From Ignavibacteriota bacterium (GTDB lineage: Bacteria; Bacteroidota; Ignavibacteria; UBA10030; SZUA-254): a DNA stretch of 46,199 nt. Both the position numbers and the translations under genes were made by a program. The number at the start of each line of letters is the position of its first letter. Position 1 is the stretch's first letter. The notes below the pieces were generated by a model. It saw only the letters and a list, made by a program, of their open reading frames with translations. It made no database searches and was not told the DNA's origin. Below are positions 32,917 through 42,043 of this stretch, one piece after another. The stretch spans positions 1 through 46,199 of the forward strand of contig JANYJZ010000014.1 of the NCBI GenBank assembly GCA_025358305.1, in the 5' to 3' direction.

Positions 32917-34857
32917 ATGGCAGGTAAAATCATCGGAATCGATCTAGGAACCACCAACTCTGTGGTTGCTGTGATGGAAGGAAACGACCCAGTCGTCATC
33001 GCGAACTCCGAAGGCGCGCGGACGACCCCGTCGATCGTCGCCTTTACGAAATCGGGCGAACGGCTTGTCGGCCAGGCTGCGAAACGCCAGTCGGTGACGA
33101 ACTCCCAAAATACGGTCTTCTCGATCAAGCGCTTCATGGGAAGGTTCCAGAACGAGGTGACGGAAGAGATGCGCCTCGTCCCCTACAAGGTCGTCCAGGG
33201 CGAAGGCAACACCGCTCGGGTCCAGATCGGGGACCGCGTCTATTCCCCGCCCGAGATCAGCGCCATGGTGCTCCAGAAGATGAAGCAGACCGCCGAGGAC
33301 TATCTCGGTACGAAGATCACCGACGCCGTCATCACGGTGCCGGCCTACTTCAACGACGCGCAGCGTCAGGCGACGAAGGATGCCGGCGAGATCGCCGGGC
33401 TCAACGTCCGCCGGATCATCAACGAGCCGACGGCCGCGGCGCTCGCCTACGGCCTCGACAAGAAGCATAAGGACATGAAGGTCGCCGTGTTCGATCTCGG
33501 CGGCGGCACGTTCGACATTTCCGTCCTGGAGCTCGGCGAAGGGGTCTTCGAAGTGAAGTCCACCAACGGCGATACGCACCTCGGCGGCGACAATTTCGAT
33601 CAGCGTCTCCTCGAGTTCATCGCCGACGAGTTCAAGAAGCAGGAAGGCGTCGACCTCCGGAAGGATCCGATGGCCCTCCAGCGCATCCGCGAGGCGGCCG
33701 AAAAGGCGAAGATGGAGCTCTCGCAGCTTCTCCAGACGGAAGTGAACCTTCCGTTCATCACGGCCACCGCGGACGGTCCGAAGCATTTGAATCTCACCAT
33801 CACGCGCGCGAAGCTCGAACAGCTTTGCGAGGACCTCATCCAGCGGTGCGTACCGCCGGTCGAGAAGGCCATGAAGGACTCCGGCCTCAACCCAAGCCAG
33901 ATCGACGAGGTCATCCTCGTCGGCGGCATGACGAGGATGCCTCGGGTCCAGACGCTCGTCCGGGAGATCTTCGGCAAGGAAGGGCATAAAGGGGTCAACC
34001 CCGACGAGGTCGTCGCGGTCGGCGCTGCCATCCAGGGCGGTGTCCTCTCCGGCGACGTGTCGGATGTGCTCCTGTTGGACGTCACGCCGCTCACCTTGGG
34101 CATCGAGACCCTCGGCGGCGTCATGACGCCGATGATCCAGTCAAATACGACGATCCCGACGAAGAAGAGCGAGATCTTCTCCACGGCATCGGACAGCCAG
34201 CCTTCGGTGGAGATCCATATCCTCCAGGGAGAGCGGCCGATGGCCACGGACAACCGGACACTCGGACGGTTCCACCTCGACGGCATCCCGCCCGCTCCGC
34301 GCGGCGTCCCCCAGGTCGAAGTGATCTTCGACATCGACGCGAACGGCATGCTCCACGTCCTGGCGAAGGACAAGGCGACGAGCAAGGAACAGAGCATCCG
34401 TATCACGTCCTCGAGCGGCCTGTCGAAGGAAGAGGTCGAGAAGATGAAGCACGACGCCCAGGCTCACGCCTCCGAGGACAAGAAGCGCAAGGACGAGATC
34501 GATTCGAAGAACCAGGCGGACAACCTCGTCTTCCAGACCCGAAAGCAGCTGAAGGAATTCGGGGAGAAGATGCCCGCGAACCTCAAGGCGAAGGTCGAAA
34601 CAGCGGCCGACGAACTCGACGCGGCGATCAAGGGGGGCAACAGCACCGAGATCAAGGCGAAGATGGAATCGCTCAACACGGCGTGGAACGATGCCTCGGG
34701 CGCGATGTACCAGTCGGCGACGGCCGGTGCCCAAGCCGGGACACCTCCTCCTTCTGCCGACGGCGGCCCCGAGTCGGCCGGAACCGAGCCGAAGACAGAG
34801 GACAAGGCGGTCGAGGACGCGTCATTCGAAGTGGTCGACGACAAGGACAAGAAGTAA
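32917..34857 (+). CDS. dnaK: molecular chaperone DnaK (Hsp70)
   Basis: A 646-residue Hsp70. The ATPase domain opens with [34 protein letters not shown] lies near residue 190 and [14 protein letters not shown] near 330. The substrate-binding domain begins with [14 protein letters not shown] near 390, and the C-terminal lid ends in an acidic tail (EVVDDKDKK). A strong AAGGAGGG at 32901-32908, eight bases before ATG 32917, fixes the start over an in-frame TTG two codons upstream. No grpE, dnaJ or hrcA is adjacent; clpB follows. Confidence 0.98.
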   Translation: MAGKIIGIDLGTTNSVVAVMEGNDPVVIANSEGARTTPSIVAFTKSGERLVGQAAKRQSVTNSQNTVFSIKRFMGRFQNEVTEEMRLVPYKVVQGEGNTARVQIGDRVYSPPEISAMVLQKMKQTAEDYLGTKITDAVITVPAYFNDAQRQATKDAGEIAGLNVRRIINEPTAAALAYGLDKKHKDMKVAVFDLGGGTFDISVLELGEGVFEVKSTNGDTHLGGDNFDQRLLEFIADEFKKQEGVDLRKDPMALQRIREAAEKAKMELSQLLQTEVNLPFITATADGPKHLNLTITRAKLEQLCEDLIQRCVPPVEKAMKDSGLNPSQIDEVILVGGMTRMPRVQTLVREIFGKEGHKGVNPDEVVAVGAAIQGGVLSGDVSDVLLLDVTPLTLGIETLGGVMTPMIQSNTTIPTKKSEIFSTASDSQPSVEIHILQGERPMATDNRTLGRFHLDGIPPAPRGVPQVEVIFDIDANGMLHVLAKDKATSKEQSIRITSSSGLSKEEVEKMKHDAQAHASEDKKRKDEIDSKNQADNLVFQTRKQLKEFGEKMPANLKAKVETAADELDAAIKGGNSTEIKAKMESLNTAWNDASGAMYQSATAGAQAGTPPPSADGGPESAGTEPKTEDKAVEDASFEVVDDKDKK

Positions 34858-34869
34858 CCGAACATCACA

Positions 34870-34979
34870 CCGTCCCCGCCCGGAATGTTCGCGGCGGGGA
34901 CGGCCACAACATACGAAGCCGCCGTTTCCCCCCGGAAGAGAGTAGAGCTCTCTTCTTGTGAGGTTCGAGCGGCTTCTTT
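34870..34979 (+). promoter_or_regulatory. two stem-loops in the dnaK-clpB gap
   Basis: First, CCGTCCCCGCC (34870-34880) pairs with GGCGGGGACGG (34893-34903), an 11-bp stem 12 bases after the dnaK stop and without a U-run. Second, GAAGCCGC (34915-34922) pairs with GCGGCTTC (34969-34976), is followed by TTTA, and encloses an inner AGAGAG/CTCTCT hairpin. Ending 13 bases before the clpB ATG, this second structure could act as a partial terminator or control clpB translation. Pairings are seen; function is inferred. Confidence 0.5.
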
Positions 34980-34991
34980 ATTGAGGGACAT

Positions 34992-37610
34992 ATGAACTTC
35001 CAGAAATTTACGATCAAATCACAGGAGGCGGTCCAGAACGCACAGGAGATCGCCGCCAGCTATGGGAACCAGGCGATCGAGCCGGAACATCTCCTGGCGG
35101 CGCTCGTCCAAGACAGCGACGGGCTCGTCGTCCCGCTTCTCCAGAAGGTCGGCGCGAACCTCGACTACATCAAGATCAAGGTGAACGACGCCGTGGGCCG
35201 CATCCCGAAGGTCACCGGCGCCGGCGCCGGGAACCAGCACCTCTCTCCGGCGCTCGCACAGCTCTTTGACGCGGCCCTGAAGGAGGCCCAGGCGCTCAAG
35301 GACGAGTATGTGAGCACGGAGCACCTCTTGCTGGCGCTCATGGCAGGAAAGTCATCCGCCGGCGCCCTCCTCGCGGACCAGGGCGTGACGAAGGACCAGG
35401 TGTACAAGGCCCTCAAGGAGATCCGCGGCACGCAACGGGTCACCGACCAGAGTCCCGAGGAGAAGTACCAGTCGCTCGAGCGCTTCGGCCGCGACCTCAA
35501 CGAGCTCGCGCGCCAGGGAAAACTCGACCCGGTCATCGGACGCGACGAAGAGATCCGCCGGGTGCTCCAGGTCCTCTCCCGGAGGACGAAGAACAACCCC
35601 GTCCTCATCGGGGAACCGGGCGTGGGGAAGACCGCCATCGCAGAGGGTCTCGCCCACCGGATCGTCCAGGGGGACGTCCCCGAGAACCTGAAGACGAAGC
35701 GCATCATCGCCCTCGACATGGGATCGCTCGTGGCAGGGACGAGCTTTCGCGGCCAGTTCGAGGAGCGGCTCAAAGCGCTCCTGAAGGAGGTCACCGAGAG
35801 CCAGGGGGAGATCATCCTCTTCATCGACGAGCTCCACACGCTCGTCGGCGCCGGGGCCGCCCAAGGCTCGGTCGACGCTGCGAATATGCTGAAGCCCGCC
35901 CTGGCGAAGGGCGAACTCCGGGCCATCGGGGCGACGACGATCGACGAGTACCGGAAATACATCGAGAAGGACCCCGCACTCGAGCGGCGGTTCCAGCCCG
36001 TGATGATCAACGAGCCCGACGTGGACGACACGATCTCCATCCTCAGAGGCCTCAAGGAGCGGTACGAACTCCACCACGGGGTCCGGATCACCGACGGCGC
36101 GATCGTCGCCGCGGCGCAGCTCTCGTACCGCTATATCAGCGACCGGTTCCTCCCCGACAAGGCGATCGACCTCGTCGACGAGGCGGCCTCCAAGCTTCGG
36201 ATCGAGATCGATTCCATGCCGGAGGAGCTCGACGAGATCGAGCGGAGGATCAAGCAGCTCGAGATCGAGCGCGAGGCGGTCCGGCGCGAAGAGGACAGGG
36301 CGGGGCACGCGCGTCTCGACATCATCAACAAGGAACTCGCCGACCTGAACCAGAAGCGCTCGGGGCTCCGGGCGCACTGGCAGAACGAGAAGCAGCTCAT
36401 CCAGTCGCTCAGGAAGTCGAAGGAAGATGTGGAACAGGCGAAGACGGAGGCGGACGCGTTCGAGCGCCAGGGCGAGCTCGCGAAGGTCGCTGAACTCCGC
36501 TACGGCGTCATCGCCGGACTGGAGAAGAAGCGCGCCGCGGAGTCCCTGAAGCTCGCTGAGGTCCAAAAGGATAAGAAGATGCTGAAAGAGGAGGTGGACG
36601 CCGAGGACATCGCGGAGATCGTCGCACGGTGGACCGGCATTCCGGTCTCGCGGATGCTCGAAAGCGAGCGCACGAAGCTCCTCCATCTTGAGGACCGGCT
36701 GCACGAGCGTCTCGTGGACCAGGTCGAGGCCGTCCATGCGATCAGCGACGCGATCCGACGCTCGAGGGCGGGGATGCAGGACGAGAAGCGCCCCATCGGC
36801 TCGTTCATCTTCCTCGGCACGACCGGCGTCGGGAAGACGGAACTCGCACGGGCGCTCGCGGAGTTCCTCTTCAACGACGAGAATGCCCTCGTTCGGATCG
36901 ATATGAGCGAGTACATGGAGAAGTTCAGCGTCTCACGGCTCATCGGCGCGCCGCCGGGCTACGTCGGGTACGATGAGGGGGGACAGCTCACCGAGGCGGT
37001 GCGGCGCAAGCCCTACTCCGTCGTGCTCCTCGACGAGATCGAAAAGGCCCATCCGGAGGTGCTCAACCTCCTCCTCCAGCTCTTGGACGAGGGGAGGCTC
37101 ACCGACAACAAGGGCCGCACGGTGAACTTCAAGAATACGATCGTCATCATGACGTCGAACCTCGGGTCGCACCGGATCCAGGAAAAGCTCTCAGGCGCGC
37201 GGGCCGAGGACGAGGACGTCGAGAAGCTCTACGAGGAGCTCCGCGTCGAGCTCTACGAGATGCTCCGGCAGTCCATTCGACCGGAGTTCCTCAACCGGAT
37301 CGACGAGTTCATCCTGTTCAAACTCCTGTCCCAAAAGGACATCCGACAGATCGTGGAGCTCCAGCTGCGCCGGGTCGAAGCGAGCCTCAAGCAGAAGGGA
37401 ATCATCATCACCTTTACCGACGAGGCGAAGGACTGGCTCGGCAAGCTCGGGTACGACCCGACCTTGGGCGCGAGGCCACTCAAGCGGGTCATCCAGAAGC
37501 AGGTCGTGAACCGGCTCTCGGAGAAGCTCCTCTCCGGGGATGTCGCCCCGGGCGATACGGTGAACGTCCGTTTGGACACGCAAGGCCTCATCGAGTTCGC
37601 GCGCGGGTAA
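34992..37610 (+). CDS. clpB: ATP-dependent disaggregase ClpB
   Basis: An 872-residue Hsp100. It has the double Clp_N repeat domain (1-145), NBD1 with Walker A GEPGVGKT (207-214) and Walker [10 protein letters not shown], a long coiled-coil middle domain (about 410-530) and NBD2 with GTTGVGKT near 609 and [12 protein letters not shown]. The middle domain identifies ClpB rather than ClpA or ClpC, and no ClpP-binding loop is evident. It works with DnaK to rescue aggregated proteins, which fits its position next to dnaK. No separate promoter is clear, so readthrough from dnaK is likely. Confidence 0.97.
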   Translation: MNFQKFTIKSQEAVQNAQEIAASYGNQAIEPEHLLAALVQDSDGLVVPLLQKVGANLDYIKIKVNDAVGRIPKVTGAGAGNQHLSPALAQLFDAALKEAQALKDEYVSTEHLLLALMAGKSSAGALLADQGVTKDQVYKALKEIRGTQRVTDQSPEEKYQSLERFGRDLNELARQGKLDPVIGRDEEIRRVLQVLSRRTKNNPVLIGEPGVGKTAIAEGLAHRIVQGDVPENLKTKRIIALDMGSLVAGTSFRGQFEERLKALLKEVTESQGEIILFIDELHTLVGAGAAQGSVDAANMLKPALAKGELRAIGATTIDEYRKYIEKDPALERRFQPVMINEPDVDDTISILRGLKERYELHHGVRITDGAIVAAAQLSYRYISDRFLPDKAIDLVDEAASKLRIEIDSMPEELDEIERRIKQLEIEREAVRREEDRAGHARLDIINKELADLNQKRSGLRAHWQNEKQLIQSLRKSKEDVEQAKTEADAFERQGELAKVAELRYGVIAGLEKKRAAESLKLAEVQKDKKMLKEEVDAEDIAEIVARWTGIPVSRMLESERTKLLHLEDRLHERLVDQVEAVHAISDAIRRSRAGMQDEKRPIGSFIFLGTTGVGKTELARALAEFLFNDENALVRIDMSEYMEKFSVSRLIGAPPGYVGYDEGGQLTEAVRRKPYSVVLLDEIEKAHPEVLNLLLQLLDEGRLTDNKGRTVNFKNTIVIMTSNLGSHRIQEKLSGARAEDEDVEKLYEELRVELYEMLRQSIRPEFLNRIDEFILFKLLSQKDIRQIVELQLRRVEASLKQKGIIITFTDEAKDWLGKLGYDPTLGARPLKRVIQKQVVNRLSEKLLSGDVAPGDTVNVRLDTQGLIEFARG

Positions 37611-37626
37611 GATACACGATCACGAT

Positions 37627-37664
37627 CGGGCGCCTTCCGGATGCAAGCGGAAGGCGCCCGTTTT
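37627..37664 (+). terminator. rho-independent terminator of clpB
   Basis: CGGGCGCCTTCCG (37627-37639) and CGGAAGGCGCCCG (37648-37660) form a perfect 13-bp GC-rich stem with an 8-base loop, followed by TTTT (37661-37664). It begins 16 bases after the clpB stop. Confidence 0.9.
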
Positions 37665-37676
37665 CCATGCGGTGTT

Positions 37677-37705
37677 TTGTAAATCCTCCCGCTTTTTCGT
37701 ACCTT
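37677..37705 (+). promoter_or_regulatory. possible sigma-70-type promoter of the asparaginase gene
   Basis: TTGTAA (37677-37682) and TACCTT (37700-37705) are 17 bases apart, directly after the clpB terminator. The predicted start near 37712 gives a leader of about 35 bases before ATG 37747. The hexamers are weaker than those of the other promoters here. Confidence 0.5.
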
Positions 37706-37746
37706 CTCCAAACGCGCATCCAGAGCAACTCGAGGCCAATCCGAGA

Positions 37747-38649
37747 ATGATCTCACTCATCGTACATGGCGGGGCATGGAACATCCCTGATGATACACTC
37801 GAGGCGCACCGTACGGGCGTCGCGCAGGCTCTCCAGATCGGCTGGGAGGTCCTGCGGACCGGCGGCACGTCCGTCGACGCCGTGGAGCAGTCATTGCGGT
37901 GCCTGGAAGACGACGGCACATTCGACGCGGGATGCGGGTCCCATTTCAACGCTCAGGGGGTCGTGGAGCTCGACGCGAGCATCATGGATGGCAAGACGTT
38001 CCGTTGCGGCGCCGTCGGCGCCGTCCGCCGAGTGAAGAACCCCATCACGCTTGCCCGCAAGATCATGGAAGATAGCGAGCACATCCTCCTCGTCGGGGAA
38101 GGCGCGGAGTTGTTCGCCTCCCGGAACGGCGTCCCGACATGCGATCCGTCGGCGCTTCGTTCCCCTCGGGAGGTGAAGCGGTGGGAATCGATCCGCGCGA
38201 CCGAAGGCTTTACGACAAAGATGGCGTTTGGCGACCACGCGTCGGATACGGTGGGGGTCGTCGCACTCGATGAGCGCGGAAACCTCTGCGCCGGCACATC
38301 GACCGGCGGGACGCTCAATAAGCACCCGGGCCGCATCGGCGATTCCCCCTTGATCGGCTGCGGCACCTACTGCGACAATGCGGTCGGCGGCGTATCGACG
38401 ACCGGCTGGGGCGAGGGTATGATCAAGGTTGTCATGGCGAAGACCGTCGTCGACTACATGGACCAGAACGGCGGCGACGCCCAGGACGCGGCCGAGCGGG
38501 GGGTGGCGCATCTGAAACGGAAGGTCGACGGTCTTGGCGGGGTCATCGCCTTGAACGTCCTCGGAACGTTCGGCGTCGCGTTCAATACACCGCGCATGGC
38601 ACGTGCGTACATGAGTTCTGCGATGCACGACCCGTTTGTCGCCGTATGA
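37747..38649 (+). CDS. isoaspartyl peptidase/L-asparaginase (Ntn hydrolase)
   Basis: A 300-residue plant-type asparaginase precursor. Autocleavage before Thr168 in HASDTVGVVALD would give alpha and beta subunits, with Thr168 as nucleophile. The downstream TSTGGTLNKHPGRIGDSPLIG region (residues 185-204) holds the substrate-binding residues, and HGGAWN (7-12) opens the alpha chain. The family hydrolyses beta-aspartyl dipeptides and asparagine. The start at 37747 (MISLIVHGG) fits the family; the in-frame extension upstream runs into the promoter. The stop overlaps the rsmB-like start as ATGA. Confidence 0.94.
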   Translation: MISLIVHGGAWNIPDDTLEAHRTGVAQALQIGWEVLRTGGTSVDAVEQSLRCLEDDGTFDAGCGSHFNAQGVVELDASIMDGKTFRCGAVGAVRRVKNPITLARKIMEDSEHILLVGEGAELFASRNGVPTCDPSALRSPREVKRWESIRATEGFTTKMAFGDHASDTVGVVALDERGNLCAGTSTGGTLNKHPGRIGDSPLIGCGTYCDNAVGGVSTTGWGEGMIKVVMAKTVVDYMDQNGGDAQDAAERGVAHLKRKVDGLGGVIALNVLGTFGVAFNTPRMARAYMSSAMHDPFVAV

Positions 38650-39968
38650 ACCTCGGCTCTCTCGTCGGGCACGTCACAGAACTCCTTCTCCACACCCAAG
38701 GATCGGCCAAGCCGGTCGATCGGCTTGTGTCCGCCTTCTTCCACGCACGGACGTATCTCGGTTCCCGGGACCGGCGGTTCATCTCCGATGAGGTTTACCG
38801 CGTCATCCGGAACCGGCGCTACCTTGAAGCGCTCCTCGAAGAATACCTCGAAGAATTTCCCGATGCGGCCGAACTTGATCTCCCGGAAAAACGCTTTCTC
38901 GCCGTCTATGCGGTCTCCGCGCTGACCCTGGGGGCCAGAACGGGCGACGACGCCGTTCCCCCTTCGCTCTGGACGACCTCCTTCCCCGCGGTGAAATTCG
39001 GCGACTTCGCCGCGTGGGTAACTGATCACAAGGATCTCCCGTTCATCGACCCGAAGACGCTTCTCGGCGTCCGTGAGTCGTTCCAGGACTGGATGGTCGA
39101 GAGATGGAAGGCGCAGGTGGGGAAGGAGCTCCCTGAACTTCTCGCCGCGCTCAACATCCCTGGGGGAGTGACGCTCCGTGTCAACGCGATCCGGTCCTCG
39201 CCCGAGGAATGCGCGGCACGGCTCGCCCTCGAGGGGGTCGTCACGGGACCAGCACGCTACTGCCCGCAGGGGCTCATCGCAGAAAAGCGGTTCAACGCGC
39301 AGGCGTCGAAGACCTTTTCGGAAGGATGCTACGAGATCCAGGATGAGGGAAGCCAGATCGTCTCGATCCTGGCCGCACCGCGTCCCGGGGAAGTGGTGAT
39401 CGACGGGTGCGCCGGTGCGGGTGGAAAGACGCTCCACATGGCGGCGCTCATGGTGAACACCGGCGAGATCGTCGCGATCGACAACGAGCCGAAGCGTCTC
39501 CGAGAACTTGAAAAACGCTCGCGCCGGGCGGGCGTCCGGATCGTCCGGGCCCTCCTCAAGTCCGAGATGCTCCCCGACGACCTCCTTGGTACGGCGGACC
39601 TCGTCCTGGTCGACGCGCCCTGCAGCGGCTCAGGAACGATCCGGAGGAACCCTTCGTTCAAATGGACGCTTTCGGAGTCGCTTGTCGGACATTACCAGGA
39701 GCAGCAGGCGGAGATACTCGCGTTCAATGCACGGTTCGTGAAGCCGGGGGGAAGGCTCGTCTATGCCACCTGTTCGCTCTTCCGCGAGGAGAACGATGAG
39801 GTTATTGAGGCGTTCCTGGCCAAGGAGAAGGGGTTCCGGCTCGTATCGTTGAAGGAACCAGCCGCGAAGCTGGGCATCACGTCCGAATCTGAGACGCTCA
39901 CCCTTTATCCGCACCGTTCACACACCGACGGGTTCTTTCTGGCTCTCCTGACCAGAACCGTCCGGTAG
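38646..39968 (+). CDS. rsmB: 16S rRNA m5C methyltransferase, RsmB-like
   Basis: A 440-residue Fmu/RsmB-type enzyme with an N-terminal NusB-like helical domain (about 1-125) and a Rossmann methyltransferase domain. The SAM loop is DGCAGAGGKT (253-262). The two catalytic cysteines of RNA m5C methyltransferases are Cys326 in DAPCSGSGT and Cys376 in YATCSLF. It probably methylates a cytosine of 16S rRNA (C967 in E. coli), although a paralogue with another target site cannot be excluded. It is translationally coupled to the asparaginase gene. Confidence 0.9.
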   Translation: MNLGSLVGHVTELLLHTQGSAKPVDRLVSAFFHARTYLGSRDRRFISDEVYRVIRNRRYLEALLEEYLEEFPDAAELDLPEKRFLAVYAVSALTLGARTGDDAVPPSLWTTSFPAVKFGDFAAWVTDHKDLPFIDPKTLLGVRESFQDWMVERWKAQVGKELPELLAALNIPGGVTLRVNAIRSSPEECAARLALEGVVTGPARYCPQGLIAEKRFNAQASKTFSEGCYEIQDEGSQIVSILAAPRPGEVVIDGCAGAGGKTLHMAALMVNTGEIVAIDNEPKRLRELEKRSRRAGVRIVRALLKSEMLPDDLLGTADLVLVDAPCSGSGTIRRNPSFKWTLSESLVGHYQEQQAEILAFNARFVKPGGRLVYATCSLFREENDEVIEAFLAKEKGFRLVSLKEPAAKLGITSESETLTLYPHRSHTDGFFLALLTRTVR

Positions 39969-40075
39969 GCCCCAGGTTCCGGAAGCCGATCGTTGCGATT
40001 GTCGGTTATCGTTCCAGACACAGCCAAGCGACGTCCCCCATTCTAAAGAATCGTGATTCCACTCTCACATAAAGG

Positions 40076-40119
40076 CCGAGCGCCGTGCATCTCGATGCTT
40101 TGGCGCTCGGCCTGTTTAG
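40076..40119. terminator. bidirectional terminator between convergent genes
   Basis: GGCCGAGCGCC (40076-40086) and GGCGCTCGGCC (40104-40114) form a perfect 11-bp stem with a 17-base loop. TGTTT follows on the plus strand and TTTAT on the minus strand. It lies between the rsmB-like gene and the convergent small secreted protein gene and may serve both. Confidence 0.75.
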
Positions 40120-40147
40120 GCATACGTGCGACTGTTAACGAGCGATG

Positions 40148-40435
40148 TCAATAGGTCGGCGGCGGCGGAGGGGGCGGTGGCGGCCCGCTGCCCGGATCTT
40201 GGCTTGTAACGACGGTGCTGTCCGAGGGGCTTGTCCCACTCGTTGCGGATGTCGTCGTATTGGTTGCAGAGGTGAGGAATGAGGTGATCGACTGGATCAT
40301 CGATGTGAGCGGATCCGTGCCGGAGGTCGTGGTCGCCGATGCGATGGACTCGATGAGGAGCGTCGAGAACACGATCGCGCAGACCGCCCGGAAAAGAAGA
40401 GAGGTGCGCCCAGAAGTGTGTCGTGGATATTGCAT
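40148..40435 (-). CDS. small secreted Thr/Ser-rich protein with polyproline C-terminus
   Basis: A 95-residue protein of no recognised family. A signal peptide is likely: basic MQYPRHTSGRTSLLFR, hydrophobic AVCAIVFSTLLI, then a probable cleavage site after SIASA. The mature part is almost only Thr and Ser with few charges (LTSMIQSITSFLTSATNTTT), then QDPGSG and nine consecutive prolines before the terminal TY. The ATG at 40435 has AAAGGA upstream and a good promoter behind it, so I trust this start over a longer reading. A surface-exposed or cell-wall-associated role is possible, but the function is unknown. Confidence 0.65.
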   Translation of the reverse strand: MQYPRHTSGRTSLLFRAVCAIVFSTLLIESIASATTTSGTDPLTSMIQSITSFLTSATNTTTSATSGTSPSDSTVVTSQDPGSGPPPPPPPPPTY

Positions 40436-40529
40436 GATGGTTCCTTTCTTGTGATGGTGGTTGTGGGGTACAGGGTGATCGCTACGAGAGCCAGAGTAAG
40501 GGTGTCCTCCCGCGAGCGAATGTAGTAGA

Positions 40530-40558
40530 AATATGGGAATTGCCGACGAAAAAGTCAA
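40530..40558 (-). promoter_or_regulatory. sigma-70-type promoter of the small secreted protein gene
   Basis: On the minus strand TTGACT (40558-40553), 17 bases and CATATT (40535-40530) predict a start near 40523 and a leader of about 88 bases before ATG 40435. The long leader leaves room for post-transcriptional control. Confidence 0.7.
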
Positions 40559-40869
40559 TCCGTTACGAACTCACGTAAATATTTAATTTTCGATTCAGCG
40601 TCACCCTGGGGTATCCAGTGAAGGTCGTTGAAAAAGTGCGAAAATGAGCAATTCCGGGACATGTTGCCGCATCCTGCCGATTGAGACGAATGGTGTAGTG
40701 AGCGCTCGCCGTATGAAATAAGTTGTATCTGTTCGCCAAAACCGTTATCTTTTCCGAAGCACCGGGTGCAGTGTTGTGTGGAAGAGGGCCGGCCACACGC
40801 GAATGTATGACCTCCGTATTGCTGTTGAAGTAGGTTCTCGTCGTTCATCTCCCTTCATCTGCAAATGAT
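40559..40869. other. intergenic region between divergent genes
   Basis: About 310 bases with no convincing gene; short open frames on the minus strand have no recognisable content. The stretch holds the promoter for the membrane protein gene (40723-40751) and is less GC-rich than its flanks. A palindromic AGCGCT lies at 40701-40706. Nothing more could be assigned. Confidence 0.5.
40723..40751 (+). promoter_or_regulatory. sigma-70-type promoter of the membrane protein/regulator pair
   Basis: TTGTAT (40723-40728), 17 bases, TATCTT (40746-40751). The predicted start near 40758 leaves a leader of about 110 bases before ATG 40870. Confidence 0.55.
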
Positions 40870-42018
40870 ATGAAGCAGGAACTGAAGATCGTCATCGGAT
40901 ATGCGGTGCTCCTTGTACTCCTTGGAGCAGCTGCGTTTCTGTTTCCTCACCGGGAGTTCGACACCGTGGGTGTGGTGAACGTCTCGCTTCAACTCTTGCT
41001 CGCCTTCCTTTCCATCCTCATCATGAAGAATAGTGACGATGCGTCCCAGCAGGGCATTTTCTTCTTTTCTTCTCTCTTATTCGGCTCAGGGCTCCTCCTT
41101 CTCCTGAGTTTGTTCGCAGGTTCCTCGTTCCTCAAAGGAAGCACGTATGGTCCATTCCTCTACTACCTCTACGTCAATAAGGCCGGTCTCGCGCTCGTAT
41201 CGAGCCTCGCAGTCCTGAGCGTCGCGGTCGATTACGTCTTTCATCGGTTCTCAGCGATGCGGAAGCTCCTCTTGACACTCGTCCTGGCGGGCACGCTCGT
41301 CTATTCATTATTTTCGTCCTTTGTGGTGCACCCCTTCAATCTGTTCAAGGAATGGGATTACCTCGTGCTGTACGGCATGACACAGGCGCAGTCCACGCTT
41401 CAACCGGGAAACGTCGCTCGATTGAGCGATGCAGATCTTGCAGCCACGATAAGCCGTCAGGCTCCCAAGACAAGCCCTCTTTCTGTGGCCAGGACCAACT
41501 CAGAGGAGTTGACTGCTGACGTGGGCCGGCTCCGGGAATATCTCCAGGGAGACGGTCTGACCAAGGTGTTTTGGAGGCCGCTTGATCTCGCGCTGATTTA
41601 TCTCCGCGTCGCGCTTCTCGCCGTCATTGCTCTGCTACTGGCAATGTTCTATCGCACGAACGCCCATCTGGGGGCGTATGTCGACAAGATCTTGATCCTC
41701 TTCTTTCTTTTCTTCTCGATGGAGATTTTCCATACGGCGGGGTTCCTTCTAACGTCGAACCCGGAGGCGTTCCACACGGTGTTCCGGGTGGGACAGTACT
41801 TTACGATCTTTTGCCTCCTCCTCATGGTGTACGCATATGACCTGAAACTGCGGTTTGTTCTTTCCGTCGCCGGAAAGTACTATGAGTTTGCGGTGCAGCG
41901 GACTCCTGAGAAGGTCACGCGGTGGAGGGATGAACTCGATCAGCTGATCCTGCGCGCGTTTCTCAAGCGAAATCACGGTTATAACAAACTCGGCACATTC
42001 TCACAAACTGAAGACTGA
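40870..42018 (+). CDS. polytopic membrane protein of unknown family
   Basis: A 382-residue protein I do not recognise. Hydrophobic segments lie near residues 6-24, 32-51, 61-83, 94-116 and 128-147, then 233-256, 268-288 and 300-320. Between the fifth and sixth is a hydrophilic loop of about 80 residues, and the C-terminal 55 residues are charged (FAVQRTPEKVTRWRDELDQ) and presumably cytoplasmic. The layout could suit a membrane sensor. Only 25 bases separate its stop from the start of the NtrC-like gene, so the two probably work together. No enzymatic motif, signal peptide or lipobox is seen. Confidence 0.75.
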   Translation: MKQELKIVIGYAVLLVLLGAAAFLFPHREFDTVGVVNVSLQLLLAFLSILIMKNSDDASQQGIFFFSSLLFGSGLLLLLSLFAGSSFLKGSTYGPFLYYLYVNKAGLALVSSLAVLSVAVDYVFHRFSAMRKLLLTLVLAGTLVYSLFSSFVVHPFNLFKEWDYLVLYGMTQAQSTLQPGNVARLSDADLAATISRQAPKTSPLSVARTNSEELTADVGRLREYLQGDGLTKVFWRPLDLALIYLRVALLAVIALLLAMFYRTNAHLGAYVDKILILFFLFFSMEIFHTAGFLLTSNPEAFHTVFRVGQYFTIFCLLLMVYAYDLKLRFVLSVAGKYYEFAVQRTPEKVTRWRDELDQLILRAFLKRNHGYNKLGTFSQTED

Positions 42019-42043
42019 AACTGATCAAAGGAGGCTCGAAGAG

